DNA of 64,000 bases from Hyalangium gracile (GTDB lineage: Bacteria > Myxococcota > Myxococcia > Myxococcales > Myxococcaceae). The position numbers were made by a program, and so were the translations under genes. Shown here in pieces: positions 33,659 to 41,517 of this stretch. Location of the stretch: positions 411,379-475,378 of the forward strand of contig NZ_JAHXBG010000008.1 in the NCBI RefSeq assembly GCF_020103725.1. Reading direction: 5' to 3'. Each line of letters starts with the position of its first letter. The first letter of the stretch is position 1. The notes below the pieces were generated by a model. The model had not been told where the DNA came from and did no database searches. It saw nothing but the letters and a program-made list of their open reading frames with translations.

Positions 33659-35257
33659 ATGAGACTCAATAACAACCACCCTGTACACACTCCCCAGCGG
33701 GTCCTCGACCCCAAAACCCCGTCCACCGCGCTCGCGAAGCGCGAGGGGACCGCCGCTCGCCCTGCCCTGAAGGATGGGTTCGAGAGCAAGGCGCTCACCC
33801 GGAACACGCTCGCGGCGCCCAAGCCGGGGGCGGGGGACGTCCAGTCCCAGCTCCGGCAGCAGTTCGGCACGCTCGCCGCGGACAAGCAGCAGTTCCACGA
33901 CACGCTGCGCGGCGTCTTCGGCGAGGGCTATGACGCCGCCAAGGCCGAGCAGTTCCGCCAGCAGGCGCAGGCGGGGGACTTTGGCTGGATGCCGCCCGTG
34001 AAGTACGTGGGCGCCGACGTGCTCGGCGAGGCCCACGGCGCGTATGACGCCGAGTCCGGCACGGTGTTCCTGAACAGCGCGCTCCAGGGGGACCCCTCGC
34101 TGGCGGCGGCCACCTATGTGGAGGAGGCCGGGCACCACCTGGATGCGCAGCTGAACACCGTGGACTCGCAGGGCGACGAGGGCGAGCTGTTCCGGCGCGT
34201 GCTCGGCGGCGAGAAGCTCACCCAGGCCCAGGTGGCGGAGATCCGCGCGGAGAACGACAAGGGCACCATCCAGGTTCACGGCAAGAACGTGGAGGTGGAG
34301 TTCTGGAAGCCCTTCAAGGCCATCGGCAAGGCGTTCAACAAGGTGGTGGACGTCGTCAAGGACGCCGTGGACACGGTGGTGGACACCGCGAAGAACGTCG
34401 TGAACACGGTGGGCAACGCCATCGGCAATGCCGCCCAGGCGGTGGGGGACTTCGTCGGCAACGTGGCGAACAAGGTCGTCTCTGGCGTCAAGGGCGCGCT
34501 GCAGTTCTTCGGCCTGGGCTCGCAGCCGGATCGCCAGTTCGACGGCAAGCTGGTGGGCGCCGACGGCCAGACGTTCGAGCCCGGCACGCCGCTCGATCAG
34601 ATCCCCGGCGTGACGCCCTGGGGCAACCCCAACCCGACGGAGACGGTCATCTACGTCAACGGCATCTCCACGGACCTGGCGGGCCAGCAGGCGGAGATGC
34701 GGCACGTCGCGGAGGCCTCGGGCGCTCGCGTGGTGGGCGTGCACAACTCCACCGAGGGCGCGGGCGCGGACCTCATCCAGTGCGTGAAGGACAAGCTGGA
34801 CAAGGGCACCAACCCCGCCGTGGACACGCTGGCGGACACCGTCTACGCGGAGCTGAAGGCGGGCCGGGACGTGCACCTGATGGGCTACAGCCAGGGGGCG
34901 CTCGTCACCTCGCGCGCGCTCAAGCACCTGGCCAACCGGCTGCGCATCGAGGACGGGATGTCCCAGGCGCAGGTCGAGCAGTACATGAGCCGCATCAAGG
35001 TGGAGACCTTCGGTGGCGCCGCGGCCAGCTACCCGGATGGCCCCCAGTACGTGCACTACGTGAACGACCGGGACATCGTCCCCCTGTTCTTCGGACAGGG
35101 CAACGCGCTGGATCCGTTCCGCGATCCGGGTCGCGGCGCGGTGGTGCACCACTTCTCCGAGGCGAGCATCTTCAAGCCCGGTGAGGCGCACCTGCTCAAC
35201 GGCACCTACATGAAGCACCGGGTGCCCTTCGACCAGGCCCGCCGCGGGGAGTTCTGA
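33659..35257 (+). CDS. Leaderless alpha/beta-hydrolase (lipase-like) with N-terminal zincin-like motif and amphipathic repeats
   Basis: A 532-residue modular protein. Residues 1-60 are disordered and contain the motif KDGFE, with no Sec signal. Residues about 85-210 hold a metalloprotease-like segment, TYVEEAGHHLDAQLNTVDSQ then GDEGELF, as seen near calcium-binding exoproteins. Residues about 220-290 are Val/Asn-rich amphipathic repeats of the type VVDTAKNVVNTVGNAIGN, which may bind membranes. The C-terminal hydrolase has VIYVNGISTDLAGQ, the nucleophile elbow LMGYSQGAL and a downstream YVNDRDIVPLF and VVHHFSE supplying Asp and His. It probably acts on lipids or envelope outside the cell; the export route is unknown. 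Confidence 0.75.
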   Translation: MRLNNNHPVHTPQRVLDPKTPSTALAKREGTAARPALKDGFESKALTRNTLAAPKPGAGDVQSQLRQQFGTLAADKQQFHDTLRGVFGEGYDAAKAEQFRQQAQAGDFGWMPPVKYVGADVLGEAHGAYDAESGTVFLNSALQGDPSLAAATYVEEAGHHLDAQLNTVDSQGDEGELFRRVLGGEKLTQAQVAEIRAENDKGTIQVHGKNVEVEFWKPFKAIGKAFNKVVDVVKDAVDTVVDTAKNVVNTVGNAIGNAAQAVGDFVGNVANKVVSGVKGALQFFGLGSQPDRQFDGKLVGADGQTFEPGTPLDQIPGVTPWGNPNPTETVIYVNGISTDLAGQQAEMRHVAEASGARVVGVHNSTEGAGADLIQCVKDKLDKGTNPAVDTLADTVYAELKAGRDVHLMGYSQGALVTSRALKHLANRLRIEDGMSQAQVEQYMSRIKVETFGGAAASYPDGPQYVHYVNDRDIVPLFFGQGNALDPFRDPGRGAVVHHFSEASIFKPGEAHLLNGTYMKHRVPFDQARRGEF

Positions 35258-35261
35258 GCCG

Positions 35262-35353
35262 CGCCCCGAGCCCTCCGCCGCTGGGCGACATGTCGCTCTT
35301 CGTCGAGGTCGTGACGACGGGTGCCATCACAGCCGCGGCGGAGCGCCTGGGAG
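35262..35353 (+). pseudogene. 5' fragment of a LysR-type regulator
   Basis: The translation SPPPLGDMSLFVEVVTTGAI then TAAAERLG matches the first ~30 residues of the complete LysR regulator at 43904 (SPPLLDDMLLFVEVVATGGI), and the DNA is similar too, but all homology ends in the first HTH helix region. The fragment's end overlaps the 3' end of the LLM oxidoreductase gene on the other strand, marking a deletion breakpoint. Confidence 0.8.
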
Positions 35354-36298
35354 AACGTAGGTTGACGAAGGGCCCGCCGGACCGGGCGCTTCAGGCCTCC
35401 GCAGGCCGAGGGCTGAAGCGAAGAGGCGAAGGCACCGCAGACGCGCCTCCGCGGACCGCTCGAGGGGACGCAGGATGAACTCGTCCGTCCCATAGCGGTG
35501 GCGGAGGGCCTCGAGCTTCTCACGGCACTGGGTGGGGGTGCCCACGATGGCCAGCTCGCCCGGACAGTCCAGGGATTCGCGCGCCAGCGCGTGCGCCTCC
35601 CGCTCTGTTTCCGCGCACACCCCCGCGATGGCGACCACCCACTCGGGGCGGGGCTGCCCCAGCCGCGGACGGAAGCTCTGGCGGTAGTGCTCGACGACGG
35701 CCGTGCGGTCCTGGCTGAAGGGATGGGCGAGCGACCAGCCGAAGCAGGTGCCATACCGGGCAGCCAGCTCCGCTGTCTCGAGGCTGCTGGAGCCATGCAG
35801 CCAGACGGGGAGGCTGTCCTCCTCGGGTGGGTTGAAGGTGAGTGGCGACTCGTCACGCAGCAAGCCCATCAGCTCACCGAACCGCCGAGCGAACTCGGCG
35901 CGGCTCTGTGACTCAGGCGCCACCTCGTGGTCCAGCATGGCCCTCATGACCGCGGAGTTGGCCTTGCCTCCGGCGACGCCCAGATCGAGCCTTCCCGAGA
36001 AGAAGCTGTTCAGCGTCCGGAAGGCCTTGGCCACGCGCATGGGGCTGTGGAGCCTCAGCAGGATGCCCGCCACGCCCACTCGCAGCTGCTCCGTGGCACC
36101 GAGGATGAGGGGCAGCAACGTCTCGGGGCTGTGGTGGGCCACGTCCAGCTGGTGGTGCTCGGCAAGCCAGTAACGAGAGAAGCCCAGGGAGTCCGCGGCA
36201 CGGGCCAGGCACAGCGTGTCGAACAGCGCCTTGCGGGCGTGGGTGCCCGGGCTGATGGGACTGAAGTCGAGGACGCCCAGCCGGATGCCTGTACTCAT
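35327..36298 (-). CDS. LLM-class flavin-dependent oxidoreductase
   Basis: A 323-residue luciferase-like monooxygenase of the MsnO8/bacterial-luciferase-like group: LGVLDFSPISPGTHARKALF at the start, GFSRYWLAEHHQLDVAHHSP, LRVGVAGILLRLHSPMRVAK and FSGRLDLGVAGGK. These are the FMN/F420-binding TIM-barrel landmarks; the oxidised substrate is unknown. The family usually ends near the RHRYGTDEFIL segment; here the tail runs on through a Pro-rich stretch, with the last nine codons antisense to the LysR fragment. The tail is therefore probably a by-product of the rearrangement rather than native sequence. Confidence 0.88.
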   Translation of the reverse strand: MSTGIRLGVLDFSPISPGTHARKALFDTLCLARAADSLGFSRYWLAEHHQLDVAHHSPETLLPLILGATEQLRVGVAGILLRLHSPMRVAKAFRTLNSFFSGRLDLGVAGGKANSAVMRAMLDHEVAPESQSRAEFARRFGELMGLLRDESPLTFNPPEEDSLPVWLHGSSSLETAELAARYGTCFGWSLAHPFSQDRTAVVEHYRQSFRPRLGQPRPEWVVAIAGVCAETEREAHALARESLDCPGELAIVGTPTQCREKLEALRHRYGTDEFILRPLERSAEARLRCLRLFASALGLRRPEAPGPAGPSSTYVLPGAPPRL

Positions 36299-36358
36299 GG
36301 GGATACCGGTCCATGCGGGCGGCGTGGAAAGGAGCTCCCACGCCGCTGCCGCGCGCGT

Positions 36359-36673
36359 TCAGCCGAAGATGGCCTTGCTGTTGACCGCCATCGCCAGGGC
36401 AGCGATGTTCGAGGTCGAGATGGCGTCGGTGTACCAGGAGAGCAGGAAGCACGCCGCATCCGAGGAGTTGATCTGGTCGACGTGGCCATAATGCCCCGTG
36501 CTGAACTGCCCACCACTGATGACCGGTCGGATGTCGAAGTATCGCGCGCCCAGGGTGAGCTGTCCGAAGATGCTCGTGGTCTGAGTGATGACGTTGCCGG
36601 CGTTGGCAAACGCGGTCCCCGAGGACAAGGTGCTCATGCCCGAGTCATGAGTGATGTAGCCGCATTGGCCCAT
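36359..36673 (-). pseudogene. Internally deleted PI-PLC X-domain protein
   Basis: A 104-residue frame with a good GAGGA ribosome-binding site. It begins with the catalytic HDSGMSTLSSG region and continues through TQTTSIFGQLTLGARYFDIR and STGHYGH, the N-terminal third of bacterial phosphatidylinositol-specific phospholipase C-like proteins. It then jumps to CFLLSWYTDAIS and a C-terminal NIAALAMAVN as found at the end of that family. The middle of the barrel (over 100 residues) is missing, so an active enzyme is unlikely, although the frame is preserved. Confidence 0.65.
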
Positions 36674-36774
36674 GTGTGTGTTCCTCGGTAGTGGTGCTTC
36701 GGGGGGGGAATGAATGGTAGCCAGTTGCGATGTGCCGGGCTGTCGGCCACTTCACGAGAGACCTGTGAATGGAC

Positions 36775-37614
36775 TCACAGGTCGGTCGAGGCGCCCGCGC
36801 TCGAGAGAGCCTTCAGATCCTGCGCGGAGCCGTTGAAAAAGCTCTGGTCCACCGCGCCTGGAATGCCACTCACCTTGCCTGACTCCGTGTACTGCCAGAA
36901 CTGCCAGTGCTTCCATCCGGGAGGCAGCGCCGGCTGCTGGCCGGGGTGGCTCGTGTACTGAGCGAGCCACAGCGGATGGTCATTGAAGTAGGGATGGTCG
37001 CAGAAGCTCGTCCGCCAGGTCTGATGGTTCGTGTAGATCATCGGCTTGCGCCCGAGCTCCTTCTGCACGCCCTGGGAGAAGCGCTGCAGCATCCCGGCGA
37101 GCTCCGCGCAGGTGAAGGCCTGGTACTCGTCCTTGAACTCCTCTACGTCCACGACGGGGGGCAGCTCTCCCGGGTCACTCTTCAGGTGCTGGGTGAAGTT
37201 GGCGACCTGCTGGTCCACGTCATGCTTCGGGTGGAAGAAGTGGTAGGCCCCTCTGGGCAACCCCGCCTTCCTGGCCCCGCTCCAGTGCGCGGCGAAGTGT
37301 GAGTCCACCACGCTCGTGGCGTCCGTCGCCTTGACGAAGACGAAGGAGAGAGAGTCCTTCGCGGCGTTCCAGTCCACAGTCGGCTGGTAGTGAGAGACGT
37401 CGATGCCCTGCACTCGCGCCTGGGGCGCCTGGGCCGCGACGGGTGCCGTTGCCTCGGTGGAGCCGTTGCTGGGGGGCGGAGCCGCGCTTGGAACCACGGG
37501 CTCAGGCGCTGCTGCTCGAACCTGGAGTGTCGTTGAGGGAGCTGAACAGGCCACGAGCAGCGGCATGGCTCCCATCATCGCCAGAGACTTCGCATGCTCC
37601 ATCCATGAACTCAT
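36775..37614 (-). CDS. GH25-family lysozyme (muramidase) lipoprotein
   Basis: A 279-residue cell-wall muramidase. A lipobox (LLVACSAP, Cys23) predicts lipidation; a Pro/Ala-rich linker runs to about residue 65. The GH25 barrel follows with GIDVSHYQPTVDW (Asp72), FVFVKATDAT, GAYHFFHP and the catalytic pair in LPPVVDVEEF (Asp156, Glu158), then WLAQYTSHPG and WQYTESGKV. It would hydrolyse the beta-1,4 bond between MurNAc and GlcNAc, for predation, remodelling or competition. It starts 17 bp downstream of the barrel fragment below. Confidence 0.9.
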   Translation of the reverse strand: MSSWMEHAKSLAMMGAMPLLVACSAPSTTLQVRAAAPEPVVPSAAPPPSNGSTEATAPVAAQAPQARVQGIDVSHYQPTVDWNAAKDSLSFVFVKATDATSVVDSHFAAHWSGARKAGLPRGAYHFFHPKHDVDQQVANFTQHLKSDPGELPPVVDVEEFKDEYQAFTCAELAGMLQRFSQGVQKELGRKPMIYTNHQTWRTSFCDHPYFNDHPLWLAQYTSHPGQQPALPPGWKHWQFWQYTESGKVSGIPGAVDQSFFNGSAQDLKALSSAGASTDL

Positions 37615-37630
37615 CCATGCACTCCTTCAA

Positions 37631-37860
37631 TCAATAGACGACGAAGTTGAGGGTGACGCTGGGCCGGACCCGCTGCGGCCCGGCCATGGGCAGATGGACG
37701 CCACCTCCCAGGACGAGCCCCAGCTCCCTGCCGCGAAAGGAAGGGGAGTAGGTGAGGAACGCGTCCGCGCCGCTGCCCGTCAGGGAATGGAAGTCCGAGG
37801 AGAGCCCCCCGGCGACGCCTACCGGCCCTCCACCCGGAAGAACTGCCGGACTTGAAGCTC
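37631..37860 (-). pseudogene. C-terminal fragment of an outer-membrane beta-barrel protein
   Basis: In a frame different from its neighbours the strand encodes PGGGPVGVAGGLSSDFHSLT, SPSFRGRELGLVLGGGVHLP and ends VRPSVTLNFVVY before a TGA. Alternating hydrophobic strands and a terminal aromatic residue are typical of the last strands of an outer-membrane barrel. No start codon or signal peptide can be assigned in this frame. It overlaps the 3' end of the coiled-coil gene, suggesting a deletion fused two genes out of frame. Confidence 0.45.
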
Positions 37861-38520
37861 CTCGTCCCCCTGCACCCAGATGTCCGGATCCTTGAGGTGG
37901 ATACGGCCGTCCTTGTCCGTGAACTCGTAGGAGATGACCTTCTGGACCGGGCCCGTGGGGAGCGGCCCACCGGGCTGCGCCGGGGTGGACGGCTCCTCGC
38001 GAGCTGTCGCCGTCCCTCCCTTGCTCTGTTGCCGCAGCTCGAAGACGGCGTTGGAGAGACTCTTCAGGGCGAGCTCATGCTCGCGACGGAACTTCTCGAA
38101 GTCTGTGTCCCGGGACGTGAGCAGGGCCTGATACTTCTCATCCAGCGTCCCTTGGGTCACCAGCTGGCCGTGCGCCACGTCGAGCTTCGTGTTCAGCTCC
38201 TGTAGATGCTTTTCGCTCTCGGTGAGCTTGCCTTGGAGCTGACGCTGATACTCGTCATAGCGGTGCTGCCAGTCCGCCTCCTTGTAGTGATGATAGGCAT
38301 AGGCGCCACCCACGGCGGAGCCGATGACAAGCAAGGCGAGCCGCGTGATTCCTGATGGTATATGCAGCAAAGGAATTGCTACCTCGGTGCGTGGCGTGCC
38401 GACGGGGTTAGCAATGCCAGTGCCAGCTTCGAGGGCCACCGAGGCTCGCGCGGCAAGACCACTCGGTGTGTATGTTTGTCCATGCCCCCCCATGGAGTCG
38501 CTTCGATGCACCCGCGGCAA
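37819..38520 (-). CDS. Membrane-anchored coiled-coil protein, probably 3' truncated
   Basis: A 233-residue protein with one membrane helix (about 60-75, RLALLVIGSAVGGAYAYHH) and a long coiled coil (about 78-170, rich in Glu, Lys and Leu heptads such as LTESEKHLQELNTKLDVAHG). It ends in a beta-rich segment YEFTDKDGRIHLKDPDIW. Sequence after FRVEGR stops at a TAG where an out-of-frame barrel fragment begins, so the C-terminus may be lost. ATG at 38493 is an alternative start. Its function is unknown; a structural envelope role would fit. Confidence 0.6.
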   Translation of the reverse strand: MPRVHRSDSMGGHGQTYTPSGLAARASVALEAGTGIANPVGTPRTEVAIPLLHIPSGITRLALLVIGSAVGGAYAYHHYKEADWQHRYDEYQRQLQGKLTESEKHLQELNTKLDVAHGQLVTQGTLDEKYQALLTSRDTDFEKFRREHELALKSLSNAVFELRQQSKGGTATAREEPSTPAQPGGPLPTGPVQKVISYEFTDKDGRIHLKDPDIWVQGDEELQVRQFFRVEGR

Positions 38521-38765
38521 TCGTCGGCAGCCTGATTTCCGGAGGTTCTGGGGCGTACTGGCGGGAAAGCAGTAGCAGGCGGAACGCCGTGCACGCCCTC
38601 ATCGGCCGCGTGGGACGTCCCTGATGAACCTTACGGGCAGGCGCCCGGGAGCCAAGGTGCCACGTCGCGAAACGCCACATCGTGGTGAACGGCCACAGAC
38701 GTCATCTAGGCGAGCGATCAGGCTGCCACCTGCCTGCCGGCTCGCGAGCCTGCCCCGCGAGTGTG

Positions 38766-40190
38766 TCAGCGCACCGCCAGGGGGAGGACGGCCGCGGCGC
38801 GGAGGCTGGCCACCGCCTTGTGGTAGTCACTGAGCGCGTCCACCTCGCGCACGGCGGCCTCGGCGGATGTCTGCTCCCGGAGGTTGACGAAGAGCAATGT
38901 GCTCTCGCCGAGCTCGAAGCGGGTGCGCTCGGCCTGCTCGAGCTCACGCGCCAGTCTCAGCTCCCGCCGCGCCACCTCCACGCGCTCGCGAGCGGCCTCC
39001 AGCGCGGAGAGCGCGTCCCGCACCTCGGCCCCCACCCGGTCCCGCTGCAGCCGGAGCTGGGCCTCCAGCCGCGCCAGCCCCGCCTCCGCCTGGCGGGCCC
39101 GGCCGGTGGCTCCCCGGTTGAGGGTGGGCAGCTCCACCTGGAGCCCTATCTCCAGCTCCGGCTTGCCGCGCTTCGCGGGGCCCGCGCCCAGGTCTCTAGC
39201 GGCCGCCACGCTCACGTCCACCGCGGGCGCACGCTGGTTCCGCGCGAGCCGCTGCTCCACCTGCTGCTGCGCGCGAGCCGCCTCCAGCCGCAACACCTCC
39301 GGCCGGCGAGCGAGCACGCTCTCCAGCTCCACCGGCCCCACCGCCTGCTCGGCGGGCTCGGGCTCGGGGAAGTGCTCCGGCAGCCGCGTGGGTTCGGGCA
39401 CCACGGGCAGCCCCTCCATGTTCCTCAGGAAGAGGGACAGCTCGATGGCGCTCTGCTGAAGCAGCCGCTCGGCGGCCACCACCTGGCCCTCGCGCTGCAC
39501 CAGCGCCCGTTGATTGTCCACCTGCTCGAAGGCCGCCAGATCGCCGTTACTCACCCGCTGCTGCAGCTGGGTGTCCCGGTCGCGCGCCAGCTGCCGCAGC
39601 GCCACCGCGATGGAGTAGCGGCGGCCCGCCGCCACCCAGTCCCAATATCGCAGCGTGGCGGCACGGGTGGCCTCCAGCCGGCTCTGGGCCACCGCGTGTC
39701 CAGCGGCCTCCGTGCCCAGCCGTGCCCGGGCGAGCTGCGCCCTCCGCCTGTCGATGGGCCCATTGCGCCAGAGCGGCACGCTCACGCCCGCGCGCAGCTC
39801 CCCGAGCGCGTTCGTCTCGTACTGCTCCGCGTAGGAGGGGAACTCTCCACCCCCATAGCGCCAGCCCGCGAAGAGGTTGGCCCCCCACAGGCTCGTCGGC
39901 TGCTCCACGGTGCCCTCCAGGCGCGTGGCGGGGTAGCCGCCCACGGGGGTGCTCACCGCCCGTGCCTTCACCTGCGGATCGAACCCTCCCTGGGCTGCCA
40001 GCAGCTCGGCCTCCGCGCCCTCGGCCTCCCAGCGCGCCGCCTCGATGGCGGGGGAGTGCCGCTCCACCGCGACGAGCACTTCCTCGAGCGAGAGGGACTC
40101 CCTCGGAGCTCCGGCATCCGCCTCCGCCCACGCCAGCACCGGGCCCAGCAGCCACACCAGGAGCCCGGCGCGCCACGCCGCGTGCTTCAC
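38766..40190 (-). CDS. TolC-family outer-membrane efflux protein
   Basis: A 474-residue channel protein. After a signal peptide (WRAGLLVWLLGPVLAWAEA) come two repeats of the TolC coiled-coil/strand plan: LSLEEVLVAVERHSPAIEAA, DPQVKARAVSTPVGGY and later LEIGLQVELPTLNRGATGRA, then the long helix LRLQRDRVGAEVRDALSALE. It forms the outer-membrane exit for the exporter encoded just upstream. The GTG start overlaps the HlyD stop by GTGA, so the two are translationally coupled. Confidence 0.92.
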   Translation of the reverse strand: MKHAAWRAGLLVWLLGPVLAWAEADAGAPRESLSLEEVLVAVERHSPAIEAARWEAEGAEAELLAAQGGFDPQVKARAVSTPVGGYPATRLEGTVEQPTSLWGANLFAGWRYGGGEFPSYAEQYETNALGELRAGVSVPLWRNGPIDRRRAQLARARLGTEAAGHAVAQSRLEATRAATLRYWDWVAAGRRYSIAVALRQLARDRDTQLQQRVSNGDLAAFEQVDNQRALVQREGQVVAAERLLQQSAIELSLFLRNMEGLPVVPEPTRLPEHFPEPEPAEQAVGPVELESVLARRPEVLRLEAARAQQQVEQRLARNQRAPAVDVSVAAARDLGAGPAKRGKPELEIGLQVELPTLNRGATGRARQAEAGLARLEAQLRLQRDRVGAEVRDALSALEAARERVEVARRELRLARELEQAERTRFELGESTLLFVNLREQTSAEAAVREVDALSDYHKAVASLRAAAVLPLAVR

Positions 40191-41515
40191 TTCTTCGCCT
40201 CCTGCTTCGCCGGCTCGGGCATGTCCACCGAGGGCGGGAAACCGTTGAAGCGGCGCCACAGCTCATAGCCGAGCCGCACGCGGTTGAGGAACACCCACCC
40301 ATTCACCCGCACGCCCTGCCGCAGGTACGCGGCCGAGGGCCACGCCTCATCCTTCTCGTCGGGGACGACCAGGATGCGGAACTTCCCCTTCCCATCATCC
40401 GTGGAGTCGATGAGCGCCACCTTCCCACCAAAGGTGCCCACCGCCACCGAGGGCCAGCCGCTGAACTGCACCGCCGGCCAGCCCTCGAACTGGAGCCGCA
40501 CGTGCCGTCCCTCCGAGAGCAGGGGAACGTCATTGCCCTCCACCCAGAGCTCCACCGCGCGGGACTCGGTGTCCGGCACGAGCACCACCAGCGGATCCCC
40601 CGCCTTCAGCAGCTCGCCGCCGAGGCCGCCCACCAGCCGCAGCACGGTGGCATCCATGGGCGCGCGCACCTGCTGGGTGCGCTGACGGGCCAGGCGCACA
40701 TCCATGCGAGCCAGCTCCGCCTGTCCGGAGGCCACCTCCGCCAGGGCCGCCGCGCGCGAGGCCCGGGCGTCCTCCACCGCGGCGGACACGTCGTTGCCCA
40801 CCCGGCCCTGGTCCGCGCGCAGGGCCGCCTCCTCACTGCGCGCCGCGCTCAGCGCCACCCGGGCCCGCTCCGCCTCGGTGCTGGCGCGCACGGCCTCCAG
40901 CTCCGCGAGCTCCACGGCGCGCGTGGAGGTGAGCCCGCCCGCCGCCAGCCGCTGCTGACGCTCGAGGTTGAGCTGGGCGGTGCGGTGCGCCGCCTCGGCC
41001 GCCTCGAGCGCGCGGCTGGCCGCGTGGGTGCGATCCACCGCCATGGCCACGCGCGCCACGGCCGCGGAGGTGGCCTGGGTGCGCGAGCCGGTGAGCTGCC
41101 CCACGCGGGCCTCGAGCGCCGCCGCGCGCGCCTTCGCCGCCTCCACCCGCTGGCTCACCGCCTCGCGCTCCTGCTCGAGCCGCGAGAGCAGCTGCGGATC
41201 GTTGTCGCTCAGCTCCGCCAGGAGATCGCCCTTGCGCACGCGGCTGCCCTCGCGGACCTCCCAGCGCTCCACGCGGCCCTCGACGGGGGCCTCGACGTAC
41301 TGCTGGCGCTCCACCGGGGTGAAGGCCACCACCCGGCCGGTGCCGATGGCGGTCTGCTGCCAGGGCGCGAGCACGAGCACCGCGACGGTGGTGGCCACCA
41401 GGGCCACCAGCACGCGCGCCAGCACGTGGGCCGCGCGGGGGGCTCGTACCAGGGTGAAGGCGGCCCGCTCCACCTGCTCGTGGGTGAGGGGCAGGGAGTG
41501 GGAATGGCCAGCCAT
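40187..41515 (-). CDS. HlyD-family membrane-fusion protein
   Basis: A 442-residue periplasmic adaptor of a type I-like exporter. One N-terminal membrane helix (LARVLVALVATTVAVLVLAP) precedes a biotinyl-lipoyl half-motif (YVEAPVEGRVERWEVREGS), a long coiled-coil hairpin (about 115-270) and the second lipoyl half (VRAPMDATVLRLVGGLGG), then a beta-barrel region (VELWVEGNDVPLLSEGRHVR). It bridges the ABC transporter and TolC. It begins 3 bp after the ABC gene stop and overlaps the TolC start, so the three genes form one operon. Confidence 0.92.
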   Translation of the reverse strand: MAGHSHSLPLTHEQVERAAFTLVRAPRAAHVLARVLVALVATTVAVLVLAPWQQTAIGTGRVVAFTPVERQQYVEAPVEGRVERWEVREGSRVRKGDLLAELSDNDPQLLSRLEQEREAVSQRVEAAKARAAALEARVGQLTGSRTQATSAAVARVAMAVDRTHAASRALEAAEAAHRTAQLNLERQQRLAAGGLTSTRAVELAELEAVRASTEAERARVALSAARSEEAALRADQGRVGNDVSAAVEDARASRAAALAEVASGQAELARMDVRLARQRTQQVRAPMDATVLRLVGGLGGELLKAGDPLVVLVPDTESRAVELWVEGNDVPLLSEGRHVRLQFEGWPAVQFSGWPSVAVGTFGGKVALIDSTDDGKGKFRILVVPDEKDEAWPSAAYLRQGVRVNGWVFLNRVRLGYELWRRFNGFPPSVDMPEPAKQEAKK

Positions 41516-41517
41516 GT

